From: an uncultured Bacteroidales bacterium
GTDB taxonomy: Bacteria; Bacteroidota; Bacteroidia; Bacteroidales; JAFGXI01
Reading direction: 5' to 3'
Length of the DNA: 35,088 nt
Assembly (NCBI GenBank): GCA_947311115.1
Contig: CAMZKE010000030.1
Coordinates: 1 to 35,088, forward strand
Shown here: in pieces, positions 7,148-16,505 of the stretch
Position numbering within the stretch: position 1 is the stretch's first letter
Layout: each line of letters begins with the position of its first letter
Made by a program: the position numbers and the translations under genes
Notes under the pieces: model-generated
What the model was told of the DNA's origin: nothing
The model's database searches: none
What the model saw: the letters and a program-made list of their open reading frames with translations, nothing else

Positions 7148-10141
7148 ATGAAAATAATATCAATAGTTTTATTTATAATACTGATACTAAATGTTAAAAG
7201 TGCTTTTTCGCAAAATAAAAGATACTTTCAACAAGAGGTTAATTATAAAATAAATGTTAAATTAAACGACACTCTAAATATATTAACTGCTTTTGAAGAG
7301 ATTGAATATATTAATAATTCGCCGGATAGCTTAAAGTTAATTTATTTCCATTTATGGCCAAATGCATACAAGAACAATGAAACAGCTTTTGTAAAACAAA
7401 AATTAGAAAGTAAAGACACCGAATTTTTCTATGCTGACTCAACCGACAGAGGTTGGATTGATAGCCTTAATTTTAAAATTAATGGCAAAACTGCCAAATT
7501 TGAATTATTACCTGATAGTATTGATATTGGTGTTCTTTATTTGAACAAAGCATTAAAACCTAATAATAAAATAACTATCACAACTCCTTTTAAAGTAAAA
7601 ATACCACATACCTTTTCACGTCTAGGAAATGCAAAACAAACATTTCAAATTACACAATGGTATCCAAAACCCGCAGTTTACGATAATAGAGGTTGGCACA
7701 AATTTCCGTATTATGATATTGGCGAATTTTACTCGGAATTTGGCAATTACAAAGTTAGCATAACCTTACCTGAAAATTATGTTGTTGGTGCAACAGGTAA
7801 GCTCGAAACACAATCAGAAATACAGTTCTTAGAACAAAAAGTGAAAGAAACTAAATCGAAAAATGTTTTTCCAAAGCACGAGCCAATACCTAAATCATCA
7901 AAAAAATTAAAGACTATTATTTATACAGAAAAAAACATACACGATTTTGCTTGGTTCGCCGATAAACAATTTAATGTAATTAAAAGTAGTGTAACTTTAC
8001 CTCATACATTTAAAAAAGTTACTACTTGGCTAATGTTTCCAAATAAGCAAGCGAATTTATGGCTAAAAGCCGATGAATATATTAACGATGCTCTAAAATA
8101 TTACTCGCTTTGGAATGGCGATTATCCGTATAAAAATTGTACTGCAGTTCATTCGTCGTTAAGTGCGGGTGGCGGAATGGAATACCCAACAATTACCATT
8201 ATTAGCGATGTTTCTAATAAACGAGAGTTAGAAAATGTAATAATGCACGAAATAGGACATAATTGGTTTTATGGGGTGTTAGGTTTTAATGAACGCCGTT
8301 ATCCGTGGTTAGATGAAGGTATTAATTCGTTTAATGAATTACGTTATATGGATACAAAATATCCTAAAACAACACTTGGTCAAAGTATTGGCATAGGAAA
8401 TATTAAAGCATTTGGTTTTGATATGCCAAGTAAATATTCATATTATCTAACTTACTTATTTACAGCTCTTCGCAATTCAGACCAGCCAATAAATACAAGT
8501 TCTAACAATTTTTCTGACTTAAATTATGGAGCAATTGTTTATTATAAAACTGCTTATGCTTTTAATTTTTTAATGAATTATTTGGGTGAAAAACAATTTG
8601 ATAGTATTATGCAAAAATTTTATCAAAAATGGAAGTTTAAACACCCTTACCCTGAAGACTTACAAGCAGTTTTTGAAGAAGAAACAGGAAAAGATTTGTC
8701 GTGGTTTTTTGATGATGTTATTGGTACAAAAAAGAAATACGATTATAAAATTTCTAAAATAAAAAAGAATAAAAATGATAGTAGTTATACGGTTCGTATA
8801 AAACAAAATGGCGATTTTTCGGCACCTGTTTTTTATTCTTTAATTAAAAACGACTCAATTTTAAATACCGATACTATTTATTTTAAGGAAAAGAAAAAAG
8901 ATATAATAATTAACTCAACTAATTTTGATAAAATAACGCTTGATGCCAATCTTAATAGTTTAGATATTAACAGAAATAATAATTCAATAAGACGAAAGGC
9001 TTTATTAAAAAAAGCAAATCGTTTAAAAATTACATTTTTAGGTGGTATTGATAAACCTGAAAAAACCGAAATATATTGGCTACCACTAATGGGTTATAAT
9101 AATTATAATAAATTTATGACAGGTTTATTAATTTATAGTAACCCATTTTTTATTAAAAAATTAGAATATCGGTTTGCGCCAATGTATGCTTGGGGAAATA
9201 ACGAATTTGCAGGTAGTGGACGTTTTATATACAATATTTTGCCATATAAAGGTATATTTAACACTATAAAACTAAAGCTCGGAGCCGACCAATATAGCAT
9301 AATAGAAAATAAAAATTGGCAAAAATATAATGCTAGTATAAATTTTATTTTCGATAGAAAAAATTACAGAAAAGCAGTATCTCATAATTTGGAAATAAGT
9401 TCTGTTTACGCATCAAATTCAATGTATTTGTTATATGGTAACTCGCCCGATTATAATAAAATGAATTTGTTTATAAACTTAGATTGGAATTATGCTAATA
9501 AACGTATTTTTAACCCATATTCGCTTTCTTTTCGAAGTACAATTCATGAATATTTTGCAAAAGTATCAGCCGAAATTAATTATAAGTTTTCTTATTCAGC
9601 ACCTAAAACAGGTTTAGATGTGAGGCTTTTTGCCGGAGCATTTTTATATAACAACTCAAATTTAGGAATGTACAATTTTACATTAAGTGGAACTAACGGA
9701 ATATCTGATTACGAGTATAATGATATTTTTGTAGGACGTAGTGAAGATTTTGGAAATCAAAATTTTTGGTCGCAGCAAATGACCGATGGTAATGGTAATT
9801 TTGCAATATATTCTCCCCTTAGCTCTAATAAATGGCTTGCTGCATTAAACTTAAAAACTTCACTTTGGTTTAAATCTCCATTAAGAATTTATGCTAATTT
9901 TGGAACTTATGAAGGTGCCGGAAAAACATGGGATTTAAGCCAAACTATTGCTTGGGAAAGCGGCATTGAACTTGTATTAATAAATAATGTTTTATCATTT
10001 TATTTTCCTATATCTTATTCAAACGATATTAAAATTACTAACGATTATTATACAAATAGTTATTTAGAAAAAGTAAGGTTTAAACTTAAACTTATAAACT
10101 TAAACCCTTATGAGAAAATTAGGACAGTTGAAACTTTATAA
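7148..10141 (+). CDS. M1-family metallopeptidase with barrel-like C-terminal part
   Basis: A 997-residue exported peptidase. A signal peptide (about 1-21, ending AFSQ) is followed by an M1-type N-terminal beta domain, a GGGMEY variant of the exopeptidase motif, and the zinc site HEIGH (His367, Glu368, His371) with the third ligand Glu390 in WLDEG, exactly 18 residues on. M1 enzymes are usually aminopeptidases. Beyond about residue 640 the protein has no normal M1 counterpart: alternating aromatic/polar strands (LEYRFAPMYAW, INFIFDRKNYRKA, AEINYKFSYSA) look like outer-membrane beta-barrel strands. The enzyme may thus be anchored in the outer membrane. It stands alone between mutS (divergent) and a decayed patch. 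The catalytic call is firm; the barrel is inferred. Confidence 0.9.
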   Translation: MKIISIVLFIILILNVKSAFSQNKRYFQQEVNYKINVKLNDTLNILTAFEEIEYINNSPDSLKLIYFHLWPNAYKNNETAFVKQKLESKDTEFFYADSTDRGWIDSLNFKINGKTAKFELLPDSIDIGVLYLNKALKPNNKITITTPFKVKIPHTFSRLGNAKQTFQITQWYPKPAVYDNRGWHKFPYYDIGEFYSEFGNYKVSITLPENYVVGATGKLETQSEIQFLEQKVKETKSKNVFPKHEPIPKSSKKLKTIIYTEKNIHDFAWFADKQFNVIKSSVTLPHTFKKVTTWLMFPNKQANLWLKADEYINDALKYYSLWNGDYPYKNCTAVHSSLSAGGGMEYPTITIISDVSNKRELENVIMHEIGHNWFYGVLGFNERRYPWLDEGINSFNELRYMDTKYPKTTLGQSIGIGNIKAFGFDMPSKYSYYLTYLFTALRNSDQPINTSSNNFSDLNYGAIVYYKTAYAFNFLMNYLGEKQFDSIMQKFYQKWKFKHPYPEDLQAVFEEETGKDLSWFFDDVIGTKKKYDYKISKIKKNKNDSSYTVRIKQNGDFSAPVFYSLIKNDSILNTDTIYFKEKKKDIIINSTNFDKITLDANLNSLDINRNNNSIRRKALLKKANRLKITFLGGIDKPEKTEIYWLPLMGYNNYNKFMTGLLIYSNPFFIKKLEYRFAPMYAWGNNEFAGSGRFIYNILPYKGIFNTIKLKLGADQYSIIENKNWQKYNASINFIFDRKNYRKAVSHNLEISSVYASNSMYLLYGNSPDYNKMNLFINLDWNYANKRIFNPYSLSFRSTIHEYFAKVSAEINYKFSYSAPKTGLDVRLFAGAFLYNNSNLGMYNFTLSGTNGISDYEYNDIFVGRSEDFGNQNFWSQQMTDGNGNFAIYSPLSSNKWLAALNLKTSLWFKSPLRIYANFGTYEGAGKTWDLSQTIAWESGIELVLINNVLSFYFPISYSNDIKITNDYYTNSYLEKVRFKLKLINLNPYEKIRTVETL

Positions 10142-10338
10142 ACTAACTGAATTTTCGCGTGTATAATTATTGTGCTTTATATTAGTGATTTAATATATTA
10201 CATGTGGTGTTTAATGTTGTGATAAATCATTTATTTACAATTTGTTAAATCTTTACTGTGGTTTTGTGTAAGATTTAAAAATGCCAATAATTTGTATTAT
10301 GTATCTTCAAGTCAGACAAGCTTTTACTTTTTCAATAG
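10142..10338. other. Intergenic part of decayed patch
   Basis: Nothing recognisable was found between the peptidase stop and the transposase fragment; neither a tRNA-like fold nor a clear terminator. Together with the two gene relics that follow it forms a 567-nt stretch without an intact gene. Confidence 0.4.
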
Positions 10339-10527
10339 CTAAAAAGCAAATAAAAAGCCACCGTTGACAATAAATTTGCTACAGACTTTATCTGTTTTGT
10401 ATATATTTGTGCAATTTTCAAAAATCCAGCGTGGTACTAAATCTAATATTTGTCGAATTACTGGTTTATTATTATTTTTGTATAGCTGAAAGAGTCCTGT
10501 ATTTAAAAAGTTTTTCGTAGGACTCAA
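10339..10527 (-). pseudogene. N-terminal fragment of an IS4-type (DUF4372) transposase
   Basis: An open frame of 62 codons whose middle part, KPVIRQILDLVPRWIFENC followed by a KTDKVCSKF block, matches the N-terminal DUF4372 region seen in IS4-family transposases of Bacteroidota (typically K..FSQIL.LIPR..FD......). A full transposase is about 380-400 residues; here the likeness stops after CSKF and the frame ends within a few codons. The DDE catalytic part is absent. It is therefore a dead remnant of an insertion sequence. The match is from memory of the family, without a search. Confidence 0.6.
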
Positions 10528-10602
10528 AATATAGAATCCTGAGGGCTTTTTTAAATTCCGACTTTCAGATGCTAGTGAATAAACTTAATAAAATAAATAG
10601 CG

Positions 10603-10716
10603 ATGAAACAAACAATAACATTAATAATAGTATTTACCACAATGCTAGCAAAATCGCAATTTTATTTTCAGTTAAATAGTGGCTATGCAAACAGAATAAA
10701 TAATAATAATGATTGA
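10603..10716 (+). pseudogene. Truncated start of a secreted/outer-membrane protein gene
   Basis: A 37-codon frame with a clean signal peptide (MKQTITLIIVFTTMLAKSQ) followed by FYFQLNSGYANR, which looks like the first strand of an outer-membrane barrel protein. It then runs into an AAT repeat (NNNN) and stops at 10716, overlapping the ATG of the next gene at 10709. The most economical reading is that a longer gene lost everything after its first strand by a deletion ending at the AAT run. A genuine short secreted peptide or leader peptide cannot be excluded. Confidence 0.45.
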
Positions 10717-11206
10717 TTTATCAAAATTAGAAGAGCTCGCCAAAAATAAAGAGCAGGAAAATAAAAAATTCCTTAAAAAACTAAGAGCCAAAAAACCTAA
10801 AAACTTAGATTCAGTTGTACATAATTTACACAATCAGGTTTTTGAACATACCGATTGCCTTGAATGTGCAAATTGTTGCAAAACACTAGGTCCAAGAATT
10901 ACAGATAAAGACATAAAACGGATTGCAAAGCATTTAAAATTATCGGAAGAGAAATTTATTAATCAATACCTTAAAATTGATGAGGATAATGATTATGTTT
11001 TTGCATCAATGCCATGCCCTTTTCTTATGCCGGATAATTACTGTATGGTTTACGAATATCGCCCAAAAGCATGCAGAGAATATCCGCATACCGATAGTAG
11101 AAAATTCTACAAGTTACTAAATATTTCACAAAAAAATGCCGCTATATGCCCAGCTGTTTACGAAATTATTGAGGGATTAAAAGAAGAATATGTAGCTAAA
11201 AAATAA
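10709..11206 (+). CDS. YkgJ-family cysteine-cluster protein
   Basis: A 165-residue cytoplasmic protein of the YkgJ family (putative zinc- or iron-chelating, PF03692). The signature is complete: CLECANCC (Cys50, Cys53, Cys56, Cys57), then CPFL (Cys103), YCMVYEYRPKACREYP (Cys112, Cys122) and a last Cys147. In characterised relatives such clusters are thought to hold an Fe-S or zinc centre; the role is unknown. The first 35 residues are highly charged and probably helical. The start overlaps the remnant gene upstream by 8 nt, and no promoter box of its own is obvious, so it may be read from an upstream transcript. Confidence 0.85.
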   Translation: MIDLSKLEELAKNKEQENKKFLKKLRAKKPKNLDSVVHNLHNQVFEHTDCLECANCCKTLGPRITDKDIKRIAKHLKLSEEKFINQYLKIDEDNDYVFASMPCPFLMPDNYCMVYEYRPKACREYPHTDSRKFYKLLNISQKNAAICPAVYEIIEGLKEEYVAKK

Positions 11207-11281
11207 CTTTATTATAGACACTCCTAAAACTCATAAAAGTAAAAATATATAGTTTCATAGCCATTTATAAAATATAAAGCG

Positions 11282-11289
11282 TACCTTTG
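11282..11289 (+). promoter_or_regulatory. TACCTTTG -7 box, helicase gene
   Basis: An exact TAnnTTTG box 90 nt before the helicase ATG. It predicts a leader of about 80-85 nt, much longer than at the other promoters of this window (about 0-40 nt). A TTTC at 11253-11256 is a possible weak -33 element. Confidence 0.5.
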
Positions 11290-11379
11290 CGGCCGTTTAA
11301 GAATATATATTAATGTATTCTCAATTAAGTAATTGTCATATTTTTTTGGGGAGAGTACATTAATACTAACACAAAAAGT

Positions 11380-13143
11380 ATGATAAAATTCGATGAATTA
11401 GGATTGAATAACAATATCCTAAAAGCAGTAACTGAACTTGGTTTTGAAACACCAACACCGGTTCAAGAAAAAACAATCCCTTACATTTTAGAGTCGGAAA
11501 CCGACTTAATTGCATTAGCACAAACAGGTACAGGAAAAACAGCCGCTTTTGGGCTTCCTGTTATTGAAAAAACAGATGTTAACAATAAAAATGTACAGTG
11601 CTTAATATTAAGTCCAACTCGTGAGTTAGCTATACAAATTGCTAACGACTTAACAAATTACACTAAATACATAAAAGGATTTAATGTAATACCAGTATAT
11701 GGTGGAGCAAGTGCAGATACACAAATAAGAAGCCTTAACAAAGGAGGTCAAATTGTTGTTGGAACACCCGGTAGAGTTAACGATTTAATTAAGCGAAGAA
11801 AGCTTAAAGTAAATAACATTAAGTGGCTTATTTTAGATGAAGCAGACGAAATGTTAAACATGGGTTTTAAAGAAGAACTTGATGCAATTCTTGGAAACAC
11901 ACCTGAAGAAAAACAAACTTTACTTTTTTCGGCTACAATGCCAAAAGAAGTATTTTCTATCGCAAACAAATATATGAAAAACCACGAACAAATTAAAGTT
12001 GGTGGTAGTAATAAAGGAGCAGATACTGTTTCGCACGAATACTATGTAGTTCATGCAAGAGATAGATACCTCGCCCTTAAAAGATTAGCTGATGTTAACC
12101 CTGATATATACGGAATTGTATTTTGCCGTACCCGTAGAGAAACTAAAGAAGTGGCTGACAAGCTTATAAAAGATGGCTATAATGCTGATGCATTGCATGG
12201 CGATTTATCGCAAGCACAGCGTGACCACGTAATGCTACGTTTTAGAGAAAAGAATTTACAAATTTTAGTTGCAACTGATGTTGCTGCTCGTGGCTTAGAT
12301 GTAAACGACCTTACTCACGTAATAAATTACAATTTACCTGATGAGTTAGAAGCATACATTCACCGTAGTGGAAGAACAGGACGTGCAAACAACAAAGGTG
12401 TTTCAATTGCAATTATTAACACTCGCGAACAAGGTAAAATTAAACTAGTTGAAAAAAAAGTTGGAAAAAAATTCGAACGTAAAGAAGTTCCTACCGGAAA
12501 AGCAATTTGCGAAATTCAGCTTTACAATATTATGAATAAAATTGAAAATATTGAAGTTGATGAAACCGAAATTGCACCATACCTCCCTAAAATTTTTGAA
12601 AGTTTAGAACACTTAAGTAAAGAAGAACTAATTAAGCGTATTGCTTCTGTCGAATTTAATCGCTTTTTAGAATATTACAAAAACGCTAAAGATATTAACA
12701 CGTCAGAACGAGAACGTAAAAACAGCTCAGGTAAAGTCGAAAGGCGTAGTGACAGACCACGGAGAGACAACACTAACTACTCTCGTTTTTTCATTAATAT
12801 TGGAAAAAAAGATGAATTAACTGCATCACGCCTTATTGGTTGGGTAAACCGTAACTTAAATAATGACAAAGCCGGTTTTGGTAAAGTTGATATATTAAAA
12901 AGCTTCTCATTTTTTGAGGTAGAAAAAGATTATGAAGCCGATGTTTTAAATTCGTTAAACAATAACCAATACGATGGCAAAAAAGTTAGCGTAGAAGTTT
13001 CAGAAGAAAAGAAAAAATTTGGCGGCGATAAATCGTATTCATCAAATAAAGGTAGTGGTGATTATAAACGTAAAAAAAGTTACGGAGGCTCTAGTTATAA
13101 AGACAATAAAAGCAACTCAGGAGGAAGACGAAGAAGAAGATAA
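11380..13143 (+). CDS. DEAD-box RNA helicase with DbpA-like RNA-binding domain
   Basis: An ATP-dependent RNA helicase of 587 residues. The motifs appear in order: Q motif (TPTPVQE, 24-30), Walker A AQTGTGKT (47-54), PTRELA (79-84), TPGR (129-132), DEAD (153-156), SAT near 184, and in the second RecA domain ATDVAARGLD and HRSGRTGR. A DbpA-type RNA-binding domain follows at about 467-545 (YSRFFINIGKKDELTASRLIGW), then a basic Gly/Ser/Arg-rich tail. This layout matches the CsdA/DeaD group acting in ribosome assembly and cold adaptation. The long predicted leader (from about 11297) would suit post-transcriptional control, as for cold-induced helicase genes, but that is inference. Confidence 0.95.
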   Translation: MIKFDELGLNNNILKAVTELGFETPTPVQEKTIPYILESETDLIALAQTGTGKTAAFGLPVIEKTDVNNKNVQCLILSPTRELAIQIANDLTNYTKYIKGFNVIPVYGGASADTQIRSLNKGGQIVVGTPGRVNDLIKRRKLKVNNIKWLILDEADEMLNMGFKEELDAILGNTPEEKQTLLFSATMPKEVFSIANKYMKNHEQIKVGGSNKGADTVSHEYYVVHARDRYLALKRLADVNPDIYGIVFCRTRRETKEVADKLIKDGYNADALHGDLSQAQRDHVMLRFREKNLQILVATDVAARGLDVNDLTHVINYNLPDELEAYIHRSGRTGRANNKGVSIAIINTREQGKIKLVEKKVGKKFERKEVPTGKAICEIQLYNIMNKIENIEVDETEIAPYLPKIFESLEHLSKEELIKRIASVEFNRFLEYYKNAKDINTSERERKNSSGKVERRSDRPRRDNTNYSRFFINIGKKDELTASRLIGWVNRNLNNDKAGFGKVDILKSFSFFEVEKDYEADVLNSLNNNQYDGKKVSVEVSEEKKKFGGDKSYSSNKGSGDYKRKKSYGGSSYKDNKSNSGGRRRRR

Positions 13144-13193
13144 ATTTTTATTAATTAGTACATGCACTAAATAATCTTTCTTACAAAAAAACT

Positions 13194-13232
13194 AAAAAAA
13201 ATAAGCTGTAATATATTACAGCTTATTTTTTT
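13194..13232 (+). terminator. Intrinsic terminator after the helicase gene
   Basis: A perfect 26-bp palindrome (13201-13226, ATAAGCTGTAATA and its complement) is preceded by seven As and followed by six Ts. The hairpin plus T-run is a textbook factor-independent terminator and, being A-flanked, could act in both directions. It lies 50 nt after the helicase stop. Confidence 0.88.
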
Positions 13233-13313
13233 GCTAATTTTTAAAACTTTTTAACAATAACATCATATTTAAGAAGTTTAACATTTATATATTGCACGAA
13301 ATAAAAACTTTTT

Positions 13314-15671
13314 ATGAAAACATTGATTACAACAATTCTTATAGCTTTTATTGCTTTCTCTGGTTTTTCTCAGAATTTTACAATAAGCGGTAATATAAAA
13401 GATGCGTCAGATGGAGAAGATTTACTTGGAGTAAATATTCTTGTTGCTGAACTTAAAGGAGTAGGAGCAACAACAAATAGTTATGGATTCTACTCACTAT
13501 CCTTACCAAAAGGAGAATATACTATTATTTATAGCTTTATTGGTATGCAAGATATTAAGTTTAAAGTAAATTTAACCAAAAATATTAGAAAAAATATAGA
13601 ACTAGGGGCTGGAGCAGAACAGCTTGACGAAGTTGTTATTACAGGCGAAAAAGAGAATAAAAATGTTACATCTAATGATATTGGAGTCGCAACATTAGAT
13701 ATGAAAGAAATTGAGATGATTCCGGTATTGATGGGCGAACAAGATATAATGAAAACCATACAGCTAATGCCCGGAGTAAAATCGGCAGGAGAAGGAAGCT
13801 CAGGCTTTTTTGTTCGTGGTGGAGGTGCCGACCAAAACTTAATTTTACTTGATGGGGCTCCGGTTTATAATGCATCGCATATGCTTGGCTTTTTCTCTGT
13901 ATTTAATTCCGATGCAATAAAAGATGTTAAACTATACAAAGGAGCTGCACCTGCTGAATTTGGCGGACGTTTATCATCGGTAATGGATATTAGAATGAAA
14001 GAAGGAAACTCAAAACATTTAGCTGTAAGCGGTGGTATTGGGCTAATTTCATCGAGAATAACTATTGAAGCACCTATTGTAAAAAACAAAGGTTCGTTTA
14101 TTATCTCTGCACGACGAACTTATGCTGATATGTTCTTAAAACTATCTAATGATGAAAAACTAAATTCATCTAAGCTATTCTTTTACGATTTAAATTTAAA
14201 AGCAAATTACCGTATTGGAGCAAACGATAGAGTTTTCCTTTCGGGATACTTTGGTAGAGATAAATTTGGATTTTCCGACAAATTTGGATTCGACTGGGGA
14301 AACAAAACAGGTACTTTAAGATGGAATCATATATTTAATGAAAAACTTTTTTCAAACACAACATTTATCTACAGCGATTATAATTATGTAATAAATATTC
14401 AAGATGGTTTAGTTAAAATAGGTTCTGATATACAGGATTTTAATATTAAACAAGATTTTGATTATTATTTAAATAAAAACAATAAAATAAAAATTGGCGG
14501 GAATATTATTCAACATACATTTAAACCCGGTGATATAGAAGTTAAGGATGATGCCGGATTTAATTCAAGTAGTATAGAAAACAGATATTCATTAGAAAAT
14601 GCAGTTTACGTATCAAATGAACAAAAAATTGGACGTAAATTTAATATAAATTACGGATTACGATTTACTAATTTTACTCAATTAGGTCCGGGCGACATGT
14701 TCTCTTATAATATTTATGGAGATATTATTGACACAACAAGCTATGACAAAAATGAAAAAGTAGCAAGTTATAATGGCTGGGCTCCTCGAATTTTAGCTAA
14801 TTACACCATAAATAAATACAGCTCAATAAAAGCATCTATATCAAGAAATTATCAGTATTTACATATGTTGTCAAATTCAACATCAGGTACACCATTAGAT
14901 GTTTGGATGCCAAGTAGTAATAATATTAAACCCGAAATTGCCGACCAAATAGCATTGGGGTATTTCAGGAACTTTAAAAATAATTTATTCGAATTCTCAA
15001 CTGAAATTTATTACAAAAAAATACAAAACGCATTAGATTATAAAACTGGAGCTGAGGTAACTCTTAACGAAGCTGCCGAAGGTCAATTATTATTTGGCGA
15101 CGGACGGGCTTACGGTATTGAATTTTTCTTTAAAAAACGAAAAGGGAAATTTACAGGTTGGTTAAGTTACACATTAGCAAGGTCTGAAATAAAATTAAAC
15201 GAAATTAACAACGGAAATTGGTACCCTACTCATCAAGACAGAACCCACGACATTTCTATTGTTGGAATGTATCAAATAACCGAACGGCTAAATGTATCAG
15301 GTTCATGGGTATACTACACAGGAAATGCAGTAACTTTCCCTAGCGGAAAATACACTATTGACGGGCAAATATTTAATTTATATACCGAACGAAATGGTTA
15401 TAGAATGCCACAATATCACAGAATGGATTTAGGCTTAACTATAAAAGGTAAAATTTATAAATACCTATTAAATCCCGATACCGGAGAAAAGAAGAAAATA
15501 AAAAAACGTTTTCAGTCTAGCTGGAATTTTTCAATATATAATCTATACATGAGAGAAAACGCTTACATGATTGATTTTCAACAAAGCGAAACTGACCCAA
15601 ACAAAACAGAAGCAGTACAACTTTCGCTGTTTAAAATTATACCTTCAATAACTTACAACTTTAAATTTTAA
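13314..15671 (+). CDS. TonB-dependent outer-membrane receptor
   Basis: A 785-residue outer-membrane receptor. It has a signal peptide (1-20, ending FSQ), a carboxypeptidase-regulatory-like beta domain (about 22-105, ISGNIKDASDGEDLLGVNI), a plug domain (about 130-230, with FFVRGGGADQNLILLDGAPVY), then a 22-strand-type barrel to the C-terminal NFKF. Such receptors import large or scarce nutrients with energy from TonB-ExbBD. The lipoprotein gene 5 nt downstream is DUF4249, a common partner of non-SusC receptors in Bacteroidota, so the two should form one complex. The substrate cannot be read from sequence; the absence of a SusD gene argues against a typical glycan system. Confidence 0.93.
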   Translation: MKTLITTILIAFIAFSGFSQNFTISGNIKDASDGEDLLGVNILVAELKGVGATTNSYGFYSLSLPKGEYTIIYSFIGMQDIKFKVNLTKNIRKNIELGAGAEQLDEVVITGEKENKNVTSNDIGVATLDMKEIEMIPVLMGEQDIMKTIQLMPGVKSAGEGSSGFFVRGGGADQNLILLDGAPVYNASHMLGFFSVFNSDAIKDVKLYKGAAPAEFGGRLSSVMDIRMKEGNSKHLAVSGGIGLISSRITIEAPIVKNKGSFIISARRTYADMFLKLSNDEKLNSSKLFFYDLNLKANYRIGANDRVFLSGYFGRDKFGFSDKFGFDWGNKTGTLRWNHIFNEKLFSNTTFIYSDYNYVINIQDGLVKIGSDIQDFNIKQDFDYYLNKNNKIKIGGNIIQHTFKPGDIEVKDDAGFNSSSIENRYSLENAVYVSNEQKIGRKFNINYGLRFTNFTQLGPGDMFSYNIYGDIIDTTSYDKNEKVASYNGWAPRILANYTINKYSSIKASISRNYQYLHMLSNSTSGTPLDVWMPSSNNIKPEIADQIALGYFRNFKNNLFEFSTEIYYKKIQNALDYKTGAEVTLNEAAEGQLLFGDGRAYGIEFFFKKRKGKFTGWLSYTLARSEIKLNEINNGNWYPTHQDRTHDISIVGMYQITERLNVSGSWVYYTGNAVTFPSGKYTIDGQIFNLYTERNGYRMPQYHRMDLGLTIKGKIYKYLLNPDTGEKKKIKKRFQSSWNFSIYNLYMRENAYMIDFQQSETDPNKTEAVQLSLFKIIPSITYNFKF

Positions 15672-15676
15672 TATCT

Positions 15677-16498
15677 ATGAAAACTATATATAAAATATCA
15701 GCTTTATTAATATTATTTATTGCATTAAATTCTTGCGAAAAAGTAATAGATTTAGAACTCAAAGATGCGAAACAGCAAATAGTTGTTGATGCAAATATTT
15801 ATAACGGAGTAGGAAATAATGTTGTTATACTAACAAAATCAGGTAATTTTTACGAATCAAACAATTTTGAAACAGTAAAAAATGCAAATGTAATAATTAC
15901 TAATAATTTAGGCGACAGTTATATTCTAAACGAAATTTCTGATGGAATTTATTACAACGATACACTTAACGGACAATTCTTAACAAACTATAAAATAAAT
16001 ATCTTAGCAGAAGGAAAAACAATAACATCTAATTCTACTATGCCAAATCTTGTATCAATAGATTCTATTACTTACAAAAAAATAGATGATGGATTTGGCG
16101 GTGGACCTGGTAGTGGCGGACAAGGAGGTGGAGAAGCTTTTTACAAAGTATATATAAATTTTACTGACCCTGCTAACGAATCTAATTATTACAGAATTAA
16201 AGTTACTGTAAATGGACAATATATAAATGAAATTAATGTTGTTGACGATGGTTTGTTTAATGGGTTAAGTACTCAATTTTTATTACGAATGGGTGGTTTT
16301 GTACAAGGCGATACAATTGATGTTGATTTAATAAGCATTGACAAAGCAAACTATGAATATTATCGCCTTTTAAACGAAAACGATATGGGAGCAATGTCAA
16401 CATCAGTTGGTAATCCTGTTTCAAATATTAAAGGCGAAGATGTTATTGGTGTTTTTGGAGCTAATGCTGTTGATAGTAAATCTGTAACGATTGAATAA
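15677..16498 (+). CDS. DUF4249 outer-membrane lipoprotein
   Basis: A 273-residue lipoprotein with a clear lipobox (ALNSC, acylated Cys20), then EKVIDLELKDAKQQIVVDA, the usual opening of DUF4249 proteins. These accompany TonB receptors and probably sit over the barrel at the surface. Residues 139-152 form a glycine-rich loop (GFGGGPGSGGQGGG) in the middle of an otherwise beta-rich protein. The gene starts 5 nt after the receptor stop, so the two form one operon. It meets the minus-strand symporter gene tail to tail with only 7 nt between stops, and no terminator hairpin was seen there. Confidence 0.85.
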   Translation: MKTIYKISALLILFIALNSCEKVIDLELKDAKQQIVVDANIYNGVGNNVVILTKSGNFYESNNFETVKNANVIITNNLGDSYILNEISDGIYYNDTLNGQFLTNYKINILAEGKTITSNSTMPNLVSIDSITYKKIDDGFGGGPGSGGQGGGEAFYKVYINFTDPANESNYYRIKVTVNGQYINEINVVDDGLFNGLSTQFLLRMGGFVQGDTIDVDLISIDKANYEYYRLLNENDMGAMSTSVGNPVSNIKGEDVIGVFGANAVDSKSVTIE

Positions 16499-16505
16499 TT
16501 AATAA

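Noticed and set aside
13529-14089. Minus-strand frames opposite the TonB receptor gene
   Set aside because: Shadows of the receptor coding sequence; they overlap each other and show no family features.
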